From: Halichoerus grypus
Lineage: Eukaryota; Chordata; Mammalia; Carnivora; Phocidae
Reading direction: 5' to 3'
NCBI RefSeq assembly: GCF_964656455.1
Contig: NC_135714.1
Coordinates: forward strand, 57,747,850 to 57,811,849
DNA: 64,000 nt
In this document: piece after piece, positions 13,293 to 26,789 of the stretch
Layout: each line of letters opens with the position of its first letter
Position numbering within the stretch: the first letter of the stretch is position 1
The notes under the pieces: generated by a model
What the model was told of the DNA's origin: nothing
Seen by the model: the letters and a program-made list of their open reading frames with translations, nothing else
Database searches by the model: none
Program-made: the position numbers and the translations under genes

Positions 13293-13800
13293 GGAATTCT
13301 GAAAATACATCCATTCTCTGGCTAAAATCCAAGGTGTTTTCCAGGCCCTACAGGGCTGCACATGATCTGGCACTTGACTACATCTCTGACCTCATCACCA
13401 CACCCGTCACTCCCTCGGGTCACATAAGCCTTCTTCCCGTTCCTCTGACCACCGGGCACCTGTGACCCCTCTGCCTGTGGCTACTCTTTTCCATGCACTC
13501 TCTCTCACTTTATTCAAATACCATCTCCTCACAGAAATGCTCTCGAACAATGTTACCTAATACCATCTCTGTCATTCTCTGTTTTGCCTGCTTTTTTGTT
13601 TGTCCCACCTCTCACCACCTGACATTGTGCTATATAGCTACTCCTGTTTTTGTCTATCATCTCTCTCCTCTAAAAGACTGGGAACCCCATGACGGCAGTG
13701 ATTGCCTATCTTGTACACAATTGCATTCCAACCCCAGCACCTAGAATAAGGAATGCCTGGCACAGTGAAGGACTCCATAAAAAGTTATCAAATGGAGTAC
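13293..13800 (+). mobile_element. L2 LINE 3' relic
   Basis: Contains GGCTGCACATGATCTGGC, TATTCAAATACCATCTCCTC, AAAGACTGGGAACCCCATGA and the L2 end GCCTGGCACAGTGAAGGACT. Old and frame-broken. Confidence 0.75.
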
Positions 13801-16800
13801 TGAAAAATCCTAACTGGATAACATTACAAAATTATTCTAAGTTTAGCCTAGAATTATAAATAGACAAGAATGCAGAATAATTTTTTAATGCAGTAATAAA
13901 GAAGTCTTAACATTTATTTTAAAATCACAGTAATTGAGTCAATGTTGTACTGGGAAAGAGACAAACCAACAGTCAAACAAAACTGACAAACCCAAAATAA
14001 CCATAGTTCATAAAAGAACGTAATATATCACAAAGGCAACATCATTAAGACAAGAGGAAAAATTAATCATTCAACAAAGAATGTAAGGTATACTACTTCA
14101 ACCTTTGAGAAAAAAAAGAGGCTATTCTATAAAATCTAATAAACTTCATGTTTTTAAAATGCTTTAAAATAAAACAATTAAATGGAAAAATATATGTGAA
14201 TATTTTGCTGATATTTGGATGTGAATGATACTTGCTAGGATATCACAAAAAATATGAGAAAAATGGACATATAAAAATGTTAAGTTTAATAACAATAAAA
14301 AAAATTAAAAAAAAAATGTTAAGTTTATACCTATCAAAAATGCTATAGCCAATATGAAAAGACAACATAATGGAGAAAGAACTCTTGGCACAATTATGAT
14401 GAAGGGCCATTATGCTTACCATATAAAACAATTTCATAAACCATCACGAAAAGCATTAAAGCTAATAGAAATATAATAGCCAACAGGCATATTAAATAGT
14501 ACATTCTCAATGGTAACCAAAAAATATAAATTAAAACAATGCTTCTATCAAAATGCCAAAATAATAAAGGCTAAAAGTCATTGTTAGTAAAGATACAGTG
14601 GGATAGTTCTCATACATTACTGAGAAAGGAAAATTGGTGAAAAATAATGGAAAGAAAATTTCCTGTTTAATAAGACCCAGTAATTCTACTCATAGAAGCC
14701 ATTCCTAAAGAAACAAATGTGGACTGAGATTTATATCTGAAGTTTCTCATCACAACATTTTATATAACGGCAAAAATTTATAAAACACAAGCTCCCCAAA
14801 AATATGGTGAAATCATTTATGGGACATTCACACAGTGGGTGATTATACAGGTTTTGAAATCTGTTTTCAAGGAATATTTAGTAATATCTGCTAGCATTTA
14901 TTATATATAAAGTTAAGTTAGGAGGAAGAGGAGGAGGAGGAGAAAATAATTCAAAATTACATATATATATAGTTATTACAGGATATTACAGCTGAATCAC
15001 ACTCAGATTCTGTAGATTAAAAGAATTATGTTTCTCTCTCAACATAGCAATTGAATTTAGAGCTCTGGTCTGTTTGGTGGAGTTGAGTAGAACTATCTGC
15101 TTTTATAAATGTGTATGAAATAAAAGGTGCCTCCTGGTAAAAAAATGACACGAATCCCAAAGCCATACTCTTGAGAGTCAAAGATATAAAAACTTGTCTG
15201 ATGAACTAGGATGGGAGATATCTAAACCAAAGCCAGATGTCAACAAGATAAGCTGCTGCCCACAAGGAAACCCACATAAGAAAGCTTAGGCCACAGATCA
15301 CCAGAACTGAGACCTAGGGCCAAAGTCATTGAAGGGAATGTGGGTTTCAGGACCAGTGTGCACTTAATGCTGGAACCTGTTCCAACACAGACTCTCACCA
15401 CCACTCCCCACCCGCCTCAGGCCCTCTGAGGACAGCAGGTGGGAAATGTCTATCCAGCTCTTAGCATTGTCCCTGACACGGAGTTAGTACTCAACAAACA
15501 TTTTTCTTGAAGGAAAGAAAAAAATGAGTGAGTCAACGAATCAAGTAAATCGAAAATTGTCCGCCTTAAGGCAGGCATTTTTGTTGTGGGCACCTCCGTG
15601 AAGCAGGATGCTGAGAAGTATCCTCTTTCACACCTCAAAGTGTGGATCCGTAGATATTTTCACCAGGAGCAAGTAGGGTCTGAGGAACACCACGACAGTG
15701 GTGCCTCCACACCGAGGAAATGCCTGGGGCAGCTGAGTTCCTGGCAGGATTCTCCTGGGTTTAGGGGGATGCAGCCTGTGGCCCTCAGGGCTGCAGTTGC
15801 AGGTGAGTAACTAGGAGACAGAATTGAGGTAGGGGTGTGAGTGACCTGGGTAAGTTTCAGGACACTAGGGGAAAAAAACCACCCAGGGAAAAGCATGAAC
15901 TTTTTGCTCCTCTGGTTGGTGCCCAAGCCATTGTTATTTGGATGTTTCAAAGACAGATTGTTTTATTTTGTGGACACAGACTTTTGTGAAATAAATTATT
16001 TAAATTATACAGTAATATACCTGTTTTGTAAAAACAAAAAGTCTAACGTAAACACACACAAGTATATACACATACACATACACTTATATCTCAACATAGA
16101 GAAAAACATTTCTGTATTTAAAACCTTTCAAGGACCTTGGATTTTGTAAATTGGGGGGAAAAATAAAACACGGCTTTTCATTTAAAAAAAAGGGTGAATG
16201 AAAGGCAACAAACACTAAGATATTTTCCTGCAAAAGGAGCCGGAGAGGGGGCCAGTTTGATGGGCAGCACTGAGACTGCACAGCAGAGACTCTAGAGGCT
16301 TTTGGGGGCAGCAACAATAGCGTCATTGCCGGGGGGCCGGGGGCACCAACTCGTCCTGACAGCAACTGACTGAGATGCGCCCGTGGAAGGAAACCCAGGC
16401 CGACTCACAGAGCTAGTTTGGAAGAATCCGGGGCAGCTAGCGTTCTCACACAGTGGGTGAGGATGGAGCCTGATGTACGTTTTACCATTGTCATTGAGAC
16501 CCTAGTTTCACTCTGATACCGTTGTGCCCTGGGGAGAAGGTTTTCAACTGCTTCTCCTTTAGGAGTTCTTAACCCTACAGAGGAAGGAAAGCAATGAAGA
16601 CGTTAATGGTGTTAGACAATATAGGACTAAGTGGGGAATTAGGAACTGACCCCTAAATGCTGTAAGAATTTAGAAGAAAGTTCCCTAGAATCAAACAGCC
16701 AGAAAACATTTTCTTAAGGAGAAAGGAATTTAAATTTGGCTGTAAAGGATGGGCTGGAACCAAAGAAAATGAGAAAATTAGAGGTGAGGGGCAGAGGGCA

Positions 16801-17639
16801 TTCCTGTGGCATGTTTATCCTATATCATTTCATGGAAGGCTCTAGAAAGGTTATCTTGAGAAGCAATGGTCAAGGTAACCAGTAAGTTCAATACTTGATA
16901 TATAATATATAGTCTAATCTCATAAGAGGACTATTTATTTTCCATGGAATATTATTGAAGCTCCAAAAGTCAACACACTAAAGATAAAATATCTGCCTAG
17001 AAAGGATGGACATTCTGAAGAAGAAAGGATGGACAGAGAAAAGGCGTAATTACAGAAAACCTGTGGTGCTGTGATTCTACTGGAGACAGAACCACCAAAA
17101 TCTGACAGTATTGAACACCCCCTGGTGGTCATATTAGTAAAGACTGGCTACTTGGGAATTTTCACCCATTTTTCTATACGGGAAATGATTTCAAAAGATG
17201 AAATGGCATTCAATGACTTGATTCTCCTTCCCCTTCATTAATTTGCATACACATGTGGCTCATCTAGATTTAGTTCCCTCCACCAGCACTGTTTGGCAAT
17301 TCTAAAAAGCCCCTCTTTTGACCACAGCTATAGTAAAATGAAGAACAAGGGAGAATTTGTAGATACATAGGCAATAATATCATTAATTCCAGATGGCAAG
17401 AAGATACTGTTCTGTATGTTCTGTATTTCTAAAGAAAAGAACAAATACGAGGAAGCTCAATGGTGTGGAAAATTTTGGCATTTAATGTTATTCACCCAGA
17501 TCTCAGTCGTCGCTGTGAGACAGGCAAAGATTAAATAACCATGCAAAACACCTAGCAAAATCGCTGTCACAGGGCAAGTACTCAGTAAACATTATTCCTT
17601 TCCCTTGAATTCATACTGATGTATTTCTAAATAGGACTC

Positions 17640-17815
17640 AGAAACAAAATGGACCACACACACAAAAATGGTATCTATGTGAGGTGATGGGTATGTTCAT
17701 TATCTTGATTATGATAATCATTTCACATTGTGTATGCATATCAAATCATCACGTTGTCCACTTTAAATATACCCACTTCTATTTTTCAATTATACCTCTA
17801 TGAAGCCAGGGAAGG
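17640..17815 (+). mobile_element. L1 3' end relic
   Basis: GAGGTGATGGGTATGTTCAT, then ATCATTTCACATTGTGTATG and TCAAATCATCACGTTGTCCA, the usual end of older L1M elements. Confidence 0.7.
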
Positions 17816-18059
17816 AAAAAATGGAAAAGAAGCAAACAGGACAAGTAGAAAAGAGAAACAAGTTAGATTTCACAAAAATAAAAATGCCATTATGTCACAG
17901 AATTGAAAAGTTCATTATGGGATCTATTTTCTGCCTGCCATATACTGCCTCTTCTTAGCTTTTGTGTGTGTACTTCACTCAGCAAAAGTTGAAAAAAGAG
18001 AAAAATGGGGAGAGAGCCATCCAAGTTTCTATCTATTGAACTAATAAGAAAAACTCAGT

Positions 18060-18165
18060 TCTCTGCTACATGCAAGACATATGACCTTAAACAAATCACT
18101 TAATTTATTTGGACCTCAACTCTCCATCCAAAAAATGAAGAGATTGTCCTAGATCAGTAGTTCTC
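18060..18165 (+). mobile_element. MIR SINE relic
   Basis: ATGACCTTAAACAAATCACT, then CTCAACTCTCCATCC and AAAATGAAGAGATTG follow the MIR core order. Confidence 0.6.
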
Positions 18166-18331
18166 CACTGCTGTTCATGGATTACCAACAAACTAAGAGG
18201 AGCTCATTTGTCCTTGGTAAAATGAACAATGCAGAGTTTTACATAAAGTTAAATTATTAAATTAAAAGATTGCCATCGATTCTGAGATTCAATCCTTCTT
18301 ACCCACATGGTGTTAAAATATCCCTTCTTTT

Positions 18332-18585
18332 GGGGCACCTGGGTGGCTCAGGTAAGTTGAGTGTCTGACTCTTGATTTCGGCTCAGGTCATGATCTCAGG
18401 GTCATGATCTCAGGGTCCTGAGACTGAGCCCCAAGTCAAGCCCCGTTTCAACCTATGTTGGGCTCCACACCCAGCCCGTCTACTTGGGATTCTCTCTCTC
18501 CCTTTCCCTCTGCCCCTCCCCAACCAGCTCGTGTTCTTTCTCACTCTCTTGTTCTCACAAATAAATAAATAAATCTTTAAAAAAA
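18332..18585 (+). mobile_element. CAN-SINE, plus strand
   Basis: Head GGGGCACCTGGGTGGCTCAG, with an internally repeated ATGATCTCAGGGTC unit (two tandem copies near 18390-18418), and an ACAAATAAATAAATAAATCT tail. Confidence 0.93.
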
Positions 18586-19413
18586 TCCTTCCATGAAACA
18601 GTGGTGACATGATATTAGGGGTGGCTTTAATGTCCTTACTAAGTAAAACACTGCCAATCCTAAACTGACCCCCCACATTTTGGGTCTATAAAATCACTGA
18701 AAATCCACTGAAATCAACTGAAAGAGTGGATATGGTAGAAAGACAGTGAAATCTGGAGACAGTTAACCAGGCTCTGTTAATTACAGACTTACGTGATCTT
18801 GTTTGTTTAATTATTCTAAGCCCAAGATGTGATTAGGCAGTCTGTGCTTGAAAGGTTATTGATCACAAAAACCAAAGATTTGAAAACTCCTTTCCTTGCT
18901 GATCTCTAAAGGTCCTTCCAGCTCTGCTTTCTAAAGTGACACATGGACATTCACCTTAGTTACACTGTAACACTAACAGAACCTCCAATCACATGATGTC
19001 AACTTAGAAAAAACACCTGAGTGATCAAATCAACCTCCCCAAGCTGCAGTGAAGAGGGCTAAAACATAAAGGGAGAGGAAAAGACTGGCTATGCATATGC
19101 ATTACAAAGAAAGACAGTAAAATGCTAACAGAATGCCTACTGTGTATGCTCATTAGACAAATTTTATATGCGATATATACATGAAAGAGTCATTTTATCA
19201 CCCCTAAAAACATAAATTGCTAGTCATAAGTTTTAAAAATTCCAAACTTCCTCCTTGGGTTTCACCCCCTTATTTAGGTCAACTTTGTGAACTCTCTTTC
19301 CAAGGAGGGAAAAAACAAAGGATATTGGGAAAATGAGGACTGAATAATCACGTAGGGTACCCGAGCTCACTCGTTGGTCTTTAACACTGCCTCCCTACAG
19401 AGTTTGGAAAGTG

Positions 19414-19415
<2 letters not shown>

Positions 19416-19457
<42 letters not shown>

Positions 19458-19498
19458 GTTCTCTCCCTCTCCCTCCCCCCTCTCTCTTTCTCTCCTTT
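19416..19498. repeat. (CA)n followed by CT-rich low-complexity run
   Basis: About 20 CA units to 19455, then TCTC/TCCC-rich sequence to about 19498. Confidence 0.97.
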
Positions 19499-20334
19499 AT
19501 AGTGTTCTTCCTCTGCCTGACATACAAAGCTACTGAATCCAAATACAGGTCACAGGCACCACCTAGAGGCATTAATCATAAGTCTCTCATTTCAGTGAAC
19601 TCTGATACAAATCAGTTCAAAACGCAGGTGAGTTTCCTTCCAGTCACAGACTTGAAAATTAATCAAGTAAAGTGCTCTCATACCTAAATGCAGTCAGGGG
19701 GAGGGAGTAAGACCAAATGAAGAGGAGATGTGCAGATATACACATCCTGTCAAATTGTTAGACTTACTGTATCACCATCTTATTTATTAACACCTCTGTG
19801 GTTTCACTTGCTGCCTAGTTCACAAGAAAATGCATGACATAAAGGCCACAATTCTACCTTTGGGTGTCAAGGAGATCAAGAAACTGAAACCACAAGGCTT
19901 AACTCAATAAACGACATGCCCTTTTAATAATGAAAATATGTCTGCAATAAATGATACTAGATCCTGCCGGTTACCATTGCTATCAGGGACAAGGAATGCA
20001 TTTCCAGAAAGTTCAGCCTTCACGTGTTGGCTTTATCTCATTAGCAATAACCAAATATCTGGGTGATGTTTTAAATTAACCATCTGCACATCTTATCTAT
20101 GTAGCATTAACTGGAATAAATAAATAGGTGTCCCAAGTTCAAAGGCCTATCTATAACCAAAGTATCACAGATCACCAGGCAAAGTTAAGGGAGAGTTGAA
20201 ACTAATGAGGAGCTATGAGCTTCCGATGCGTAATTGAGTCTGCAGTTCAGAAATATGTTTGACAAATACCTTGGACTTCCAGGATACCAGCAAACTAATT
20301 TAAAGCTGAGGCAGCTCAGATGGGCAAAAATTAT

Positions 20335-20450
20335 GTTGGCAAGGGACAATGGAGTCCCCGGTTTTAGTCCCATCTTTGTCACGATGTAGCTGTGGGATCT
20401 AAGGCTATTCATTTACCTCCTCAGTTTTTCTCATATATAAAATAAAGAGG
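20335..20450 (+). mobile_element. MIR SINE relic
   Basis: CCCCGGTTTTAGTCCCATCT, then GATGTAGCTGTGGGATCT and CTCAGTTTTTCTCATATAT. Confidence 0.6.
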
Positions 20451-21539
20451 ATGTTTATTATGAATTGTAAAACTCTATAAGCATAAAAAATTGTTCATTA
20501 TAATTCAAAAGTCTTAGGTATAAAAAAGCTTAGACAAAACACCTACCCTTTTTTGGCATTGATGCTTTGTTCCTACAAATCACTAGTGGGCAGTGTTGGG
20601 CTATCTGCCTAAGACACCCGCAAGGTGAGCAATGAGATTTCTCTAGCACTGAAGAATAACTTCTGCAATATTTTTCTCAGAATTGTCTGCAGCCCACCTA
20701 CCCACTGCTGCAATCGCTATCCTGTGTTTGCTATATACATACACCAACCAAAATTTAAAGAATAAAAGGCTCAACATTAGAATTTGGGTTTTTTTTCCAC
20801 CGTAAGTTGATCATTAGTCTCCACTCCACTCTACTAGTTTTAGTTCCTTCTTTAATTAATCACTTCAATTATTATATCAATTCATTAAAACTACAAGTGT
20901 TCAAGAAATAATTAGTATCTTATTTAATGATCTAGAGCAATTATATAGGTTCTTGCTTTATCCAAATAGATGTGTTTCTGAAAATATGGGTATAACACTT
21001 TTTACGATGACAAAAGTAATACATTTCACTCAATAAATTTTAACTTCATGGAAAAGGCTATATAAATACAACCAAATCTTAACATTTTGAAAATACTTTA
21101 TGTTTTGTGGTTTTTCCTTTGTATAAGCATTTAACTTTTGCTTTTAAAGAATCTCTGCACATATTGTTCTATAATGTGCTTTTCCCCCATTAATTATGTC
21201 ATGAATATTTCCATGACATTATCTTTTCCATCAGCCTTGTTAGTGTCTGCACAGTATTACATTATGGAGATAGAAAAAAACTGAGTCAACTGCCTTTTTG
21301 TAAACTTAAGATATTTCTAATTTCACAACACAGAAATGAATATCCTTACTGATAAGCCTCTGATACATCTTTGCCATCTGAGCATAACTGTAGGTTTAAA
21401 AACTGGGCAACAATTCCAGTCATTTCAAAGTTCAGATGTCTTTGTCTCAGACAGACTGCTTTAAGTAGATTCCTGAATACTTGAAGAAGCCTGGTGGTGA
21501 CAGTTTTCTAATCTTGACTTACACCAACTCAGATGCTGT

Positions 21540-21830
21540 CTTAGTCCATTCCGCTGCTATAACAGAATACATGGACTGGGTGGCTTATAAACAATAGAAA
21601 TTTATTTCTCACAGTTCTGGAGGCTGGGAAATTCAAGATTAGATGAGGCACCAAGAGATTCCGTGCCTGGTGAGAGCCTACTTCCTGGTTCCCAGACAGC
21701 TGTCTTCTTGCCATGTCCACACACAAAGTAAAGCTGTGTCTTGAGTGGCCAGCTACACCCAAGAGGCACAAGGAGCACTCTCTGTAGAAGACTTGTTATT
21801 GACACCCTCTACCTTATAGCATATCTTTTC
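21540..21830 (-). mobile_element. MLT1 (MaLR) LTR fragment, minus strand
   Basis: Begins TGTCTTAGTCCATTCCGCTG, then GGGTGGCTTATAAACAATAG and TCACAGTTCTGGAGGCTGGG. This is the reverse of the MLT1 LTR 3' end. Confidence 0.8.
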
Positions 21831-22582
21831 CTCACAATTACTGGAAGGTTCTACAATAACAGAAGCTAGCAGAGAAAGTTAAGTCAAAGGCAAGAACACA
21901 ACCAAGAATAACCAAATAGTTAAGAAAATCACACCCTAAAATATAAGCATCAACCTAAATATGCAGAACTAACTCCTGAGGGGAAAAAACAATACAACAA
22001 ACTGAGAGTGGTTTTTAAAGGATAATTAATATCTTCAGAAGCATTAATAAAAGAGATATCACATCCATGTAGCAAAATAGGCTGTTGTAAAAACTGATTA
22101 GAATAATTAAAATTTAAATTCTGAACTGAAATAAAACACAGTAGATAAACTGAGTAGATGTGCCTGAAGAACAGACACAGCTGAAGAACAAATTAGTAAA
22201 CCAGAGCACAAATCCAAAGGTCAAAGTGATGAAAAGTGGGAGGGAGTGAAGAATAAGAGAGTGGAGGCAGCTGGTAAGAATGACTTATAAATAAAAGGAC
22301 TCTGAGTGGGAGAAGAGAGATGGAAGGAGAGAGAGAATGACATGGAAATACTGAGAGGTGCAGAATTAAGGAGTGTTGGATGATGGAGGAGCACCATAAA
22401 GTTAAGCAGAGCAGTGAGGTCCCTGCTGGAGGAATAACTAATGATAAGCAAAAATGGGTAACAAAAAAGACATATGTTTTAGAGTACAGGAGAGAAAGAG
22501 GGGGAAAGATAGAGGATATGAAGTTTGTAAATTGGCGTCAGGAAGTTGTGGAAACTAACATATACCACCTTGTTTTTTTTAA
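21831..22582. other. Intergenic, nothing recognised
   Basis: A purine-rich stretch (22200-22370, many AGAGGA/GAGAGA motifs) stands out. No gene or named repeat. Confidence 0.5.
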
Positions 22583-22601
22583 CATAGTGAGATGGGTTTT
22601 T

Positions 22602-22822
22602 GGGGCGCCTGGGTGGCACAGTTGGTTGAGCATCCAACTCTTGGTTTCGGCTCAGGTCATGGTCTCCCAGTCGTGGGATCAAGCTCCGCGTGGGCTCTGG
22701 GCTCAATGCAGAGTCTGCTTCAGGTTCTTTCTCCCTTTCCCCCTTCCACCCCTACCCCCCCCCCGCTCATGCTCTTTCTCAAATGAATAAATAAAAATCT
22801 TAAAAAAAACAAAAACAAAACC
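22602..22822 (+). mobile_element. CAN-SINE, plus strand, with 19-bp duplication
   Basis: Head GGGGCGCCTGGGTGGCACAG, a C-rich middle and an A-rich tail with AAAAACAAAAACAAAA. CATAGTGAGATGGGTTTTT (22583-22601) recurs with one change at 22823-22841. Confidence 0.95.
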
Positions 22823-22841
22823 CATAGTGAGATGAGTTTTT

Positions 22842-24410
22842 CTTCCACCCACCCCTACTTCCTGGAAGCTGAAGGCTTCTACACCTAGGTGATAGAATGG
22901 TGGGTGTCTGGTGGGCAGAGGACAGTCTCTTAACATAAGATGTAAGAGAAAAGGGATGTGCTGACAGGAATTAAACGTCTATAATATAAAGTGTCAGATG
23001 TTTTTAAAATTTATATTCTACTTTCAGGTCAGACTAGCACTTTTACCTACCTCTCCTATCTTCTGTTCAGCACAGAAATCTTGTGGAACAGAAAAGGACA
23101 CCTATTTCAGGGGCACCCAGAGCAGAGTAGGCTGGGATTGGGATGAAAGAGAAGTAGTTAATGAGGATCAAGGTCTATGGGGATAGCTCAAGAAGGAGAG
23201 TCCAGAAGAGAGACCCTATAGCCACCTCCTAGAGTTTATAAGTGAAAGCTCACTTACATGAATGCAGAATGAAATGAGTAAAATAAAGCCATTCCTAAAT
23301 TCTCACCCCCTATGGATATTATATGGGTTAAAATATAGTGCAAACCTAAACTAAGAACGGAATGGACTTCCTTTGCAACTCTGTTACGTGTTTTTCCAGC
23401 TGAGAAAGAGGTAGGGCATGCTTTCCTTCATCAATTAACAGCAATTAACATTTAATTTCCTTCATCAATTAAATGCCTGCATTTCTCCAGTGGAAAAAAA
23501 ACCGTATGTTGGAACAAATGCCTGTCTTTTAACAATTTCACCTTACCATCACAGTCCTCCACCCCCAAGATAATAGGCAGAGAGACCGAGTTATAGTTCA
23601 CGGCTTCCCACAGGGGTGTCTCCAGGGGCATTTTGAGTGTCCAGTTGTACCTGAATCAAATCATAAAAAGGAACTAAGAGACAATCCACCATGGCAGCCA
23701 AAATATTAGCAAAATGGTACCAAGAGAAGTGGCTCCAGAATAAAGTGGTTTGGGGGTTTAGAATTTTCAGACAGAGGGAGAGAGAAATAGTATATCATTT
23801 ATGATCTGGTCACTGGAACCAGTAAGTGAGTATATAAATTGAGAAGACTGGAACCATGCCTTCTGCAAACCCAATACTGAGTTTTCTTGCAATATATGGA
23901 AAGTGGTATATAGAGCCTCATTATCAGACTAATAATTTGTTTTTGAAATCTGGATCACTTCTGGAAAGAGAAGATCCATCCACACAACTTGACCAGGGGA
24001 TAGAAATGCAGTGATTATATCAGAACCAATGTGATGGCCTGTGATCGTCAGGGGAAGAGGTAAGGTTGCTTATGTTGTATGCTACTAGATAGAGAAAGCT
24101 AAAGGTATTTGGCAGGAGCACAAAATAGTTCTCAGATCGGCTAAATCTAAACTATGGGCTGTGGTAAGAATAAGGAGTAAGAACAAAATATATCAGAACT
24201 ATAAACAGAAGAGGGCTATGAAACATTGGCAGCTTCTGCCTTCAAAGTTATATGTGGGTTAAATGCCACAAATGTATTGGCCTTGATGAGCAATGGACTG
24301 GTGGCCTTCATACAAGACTAAAGAATATTGAGAAATTTCATACCGCCTGATCACTCAGCAAGAGAGGACAAAGAGACTGCTAATTAGATCATGAGACTAT
24401 AAATATATAT

Positions 24411-24444
<34 letters not shown>

Positions 24445-24649
24445 ATGTATATGCATGCTGCAGAGCAGCTAAGAAGCATGCTGGATTCATTCCTTCCCCA
24501 AACTCCATGCATGTGGTTTAGGTTGGACTTACCCCAACCCTGGCTCTGGGAGTGCACATAACCCATATCTGAGCAGTGTACTATCCTAACACTCCCACAC
24601 CAAGGTTTGACCAGTTGCTGAATTCAGGGATGGGCAATCATCAAAAGCT
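22842..24649. other. Intergenic, mostly unassigned
   Basis: Only a (CA)n block (24413-24442) is clear. A direct repeat of TTTCCTTCATCAATTAA near 23423 and 23457 was noted. No gene. Confidence 0.5.
24413..24442. repeat. (CA)n microsatellite
   Basis: Fifteen CA units followed by an alternating GTATGTATATGCATGC stretch. Confidence 0.97.
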
Positions 24650-25085
24650 GTATTTGTTTCCTATCGCTGTTGTAAGAAATTACCACAAACTTAGTGACTT
24701 AGAAAAGAAGTTATTATTTTATAGTTTTGAAGATCATTATCTATAATGGTTCCTCAGGTCTGTGTTCTTCTGGAGTCTCTAGGAGGGAGTGTGTTTTCTT
24801 GCCTTTTCCAGCTTCTAGAGGCCACTTGCATTCCTTGATTCATGGCCCCCTTCTTCCATCTTCAAAGCTAGCATCTTTTCTCTTCTCTGACCTCCTGCCT
24901 CCCTCCTGGGACTAATTCAGGCCCATCTGGATACTCCAGGATGCTCACCCATCTTATGAGCCGTAACTTAATCACACCTTCAAAATTCCTTTTGCCATGT
25001 AAGATAACATATTCACAGGTTCTAGAAATGGGGACATGGATATCTTTGGGAAGCCATTATTCCACCTACTATGCAAGCCTATCAA
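24650..25085 (-). mobile_element. MLT1-type (MaLR) LTR, nearly full length, minus strand
   Basis: Starts TTTGTTTCCTATCGCTGTTG and AAATTACCACAAACTTAGTG, continues CTTGCCTTTTCCAGCTTCTA, and ends CTTTGGGAAGCCATTATTCC. This order is an MLT1 LTR read backwards. Confidence 0.75.
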
Positions 25086-26745
25086 AGTCTTTCCTAGAAC
25101 ATTTTCTAGAAGTATAAAAAGCACTAACTGAAGAGATATCATGAGCCTAGAGCTACTAGTGCCCATATTTTCCATTTGAGATTCAAGAATCAGGCCAACC
25201 AAAGGGAAAGTAAAGTTGAAAGATAAAGGAAAATGGTCCTGAGAATACTGTTTAAGCTCCCAGGACCACCCATGCTGAAAACCAACATTACCTATAGACT
25301 CTATAGCTACATGAATATTCCCTTTTTGCCGAAGTTAGATTGAATTAGGCTGCTATCCATTATAATAAGAAGTGGCTTTGTGATCGAACTAATGGGAAAG
25401 CAAATGATCAATTAGAATTTACCCATCATCATTTATCCACCGCTGAATCTGATATGTGTTAAAGAGAAAGAACATTAGTAATATGAAGGCCCTCCACTTT
25501 TTAGGGAGTATCCTAGAAAAAAATTGTTTCATTAGAGAAAATTGCTGACTTAAAAACCATATTAATAATGTATTAATGTCAGAGTATTTAGATTTTGGAG
25601 GCCTGCAAAATTAAGATATATGTAGAATATGGCATGTGACAAATTGGCTAAAATAGATTAGTATTTCATATTGGGAATTCAAAATGCTCTAACTGCTGAG
25701 CCAGGTGCTCAGTGGTGGTGGTGGTGATGTTAGTAGCGGCATTTGTGGTGATTGGTGGTAGGGGCATTTCTAAATTTAAGAAATGGGTCTTTTCCCAGAG
25801 GACTCATCCTATTGTATGGGAAACACTGGGACACTCAGCTATTACCATATAACAATTCTTTCCTCGCATGGAAATTAAATGAGTTGGTAGATTGTGAATA
25901 CTGTTTCTTGTTCTTCAACAATATACTACAAGGATATGTATGTCCCTGCCAGAGGTACCTATGCTACAAGGAAAGGGAATATATAATGCTTGCAAAAATA
26001 TTATGAAAAAGCCTTCTTTTTATCTGCAAAACATTTTTGTTTTCTTTTATGTTAAAAATAGTCTAAGAGACCCTGAAGAACTGAGAAGTTTCCACTGAGA
26101 CCCTGCCACTATTCTTCTCTACTCCCTCCTACACAATGACTTAACCCCTCACTGTTCTCCACTCCTCTTGATCAAATCCAAATTGCCCAAACCATGGCTA
26201 CTATTCTACAGACTATTCCTCCCTCTTAGGAGAACATCTTTGCCTAGTTCTCAGAACTACCTAATTGTCAAGTGCCCCTTCCTGTAAACCTCAATAAAAA
26301 GTTTATGCCCGGTCCCCTCCCCCCAAGTTAGAATGTTCTTAGGCCCAGCATTTTCGAATCAAGATTTATGCTAATGGTGCTCTCTGCGTGGTTACTGTCT
26401 ACAAGAGAAGGAGAGGGGAAAACCTTTTTGCTTCAGGATACTGAATAAGGTAAGAACATTTTGATTTAATATCTCCCCAGGTCTATTCTTTCTTTCTGAA
26501 AGAAAGCAAGAAAGAACACTTTCTTCCAGCAGCACACAAAGGACTGACTGATGGTGGCAGGCCTGAGATCTGACCCTTCAGACCAATTGAACTGACACCA
26601 TTTTAGACCTGTTTGAAGACGCCTGCCTTAGACAGAGGGCAGTATGCATTTAGTATCTGAACATACCTGCAAATAAAAGAATAACCCTATAGACCAATCA
26701 ACAGAAGTCTTATGGAAAGAAAAGAAACTTAAAATAAAATAAAGG
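25086..26745. other. Intergenic, mostly unassigned
   Basis: A GTGGTGGTGGTGGTGATG run lies near 25714. CCTCAATAAAAAGTTTATGC near 26290 looks like a poly(A) region of an old LTR but could not be assigned. No gene. Confidence 0.45.
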
Positions 26746-26789
26746 TCTAGCTCAGAAAAAAAGTGCTAACCCTACTTAAGGTGGAACAA

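Larger units (their letters stand above)
13801..18331. other. Intergenic, mostly unassigned
   Basis: Includes a GGA-rich run (14921-14942), a probable L2 tail near 15450-15520, an L1 end at 17640-17815 and a MIR at 18060-18165. The region 15060-16400 is somewhat richer in G+C but has no supportable exon on either strand. Confidence 0.5.
18586..21539. other. Intergenic, mostly unassigned
   Basis: Holds a (CA)n block (19416-19455) followed by a CT-rich run and a MIR (about 20335-20450). No gene seen. Confidence 0.55.

Noticed and set aside
15060..16400. Possible unannotated exons in a locally GC-richer stretch
   Set aside because: Open frames here on both strands overlap, lack paired splice sites and show no protein resemblance.
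22380..22790. 136-codon plus-strand open frame
   Set aside because: Its second half is CAN-SINE sequence (the VAQLVEHP-like SINE translations also seen elsewhere); the first half is unrecognised purine-rich DNA.
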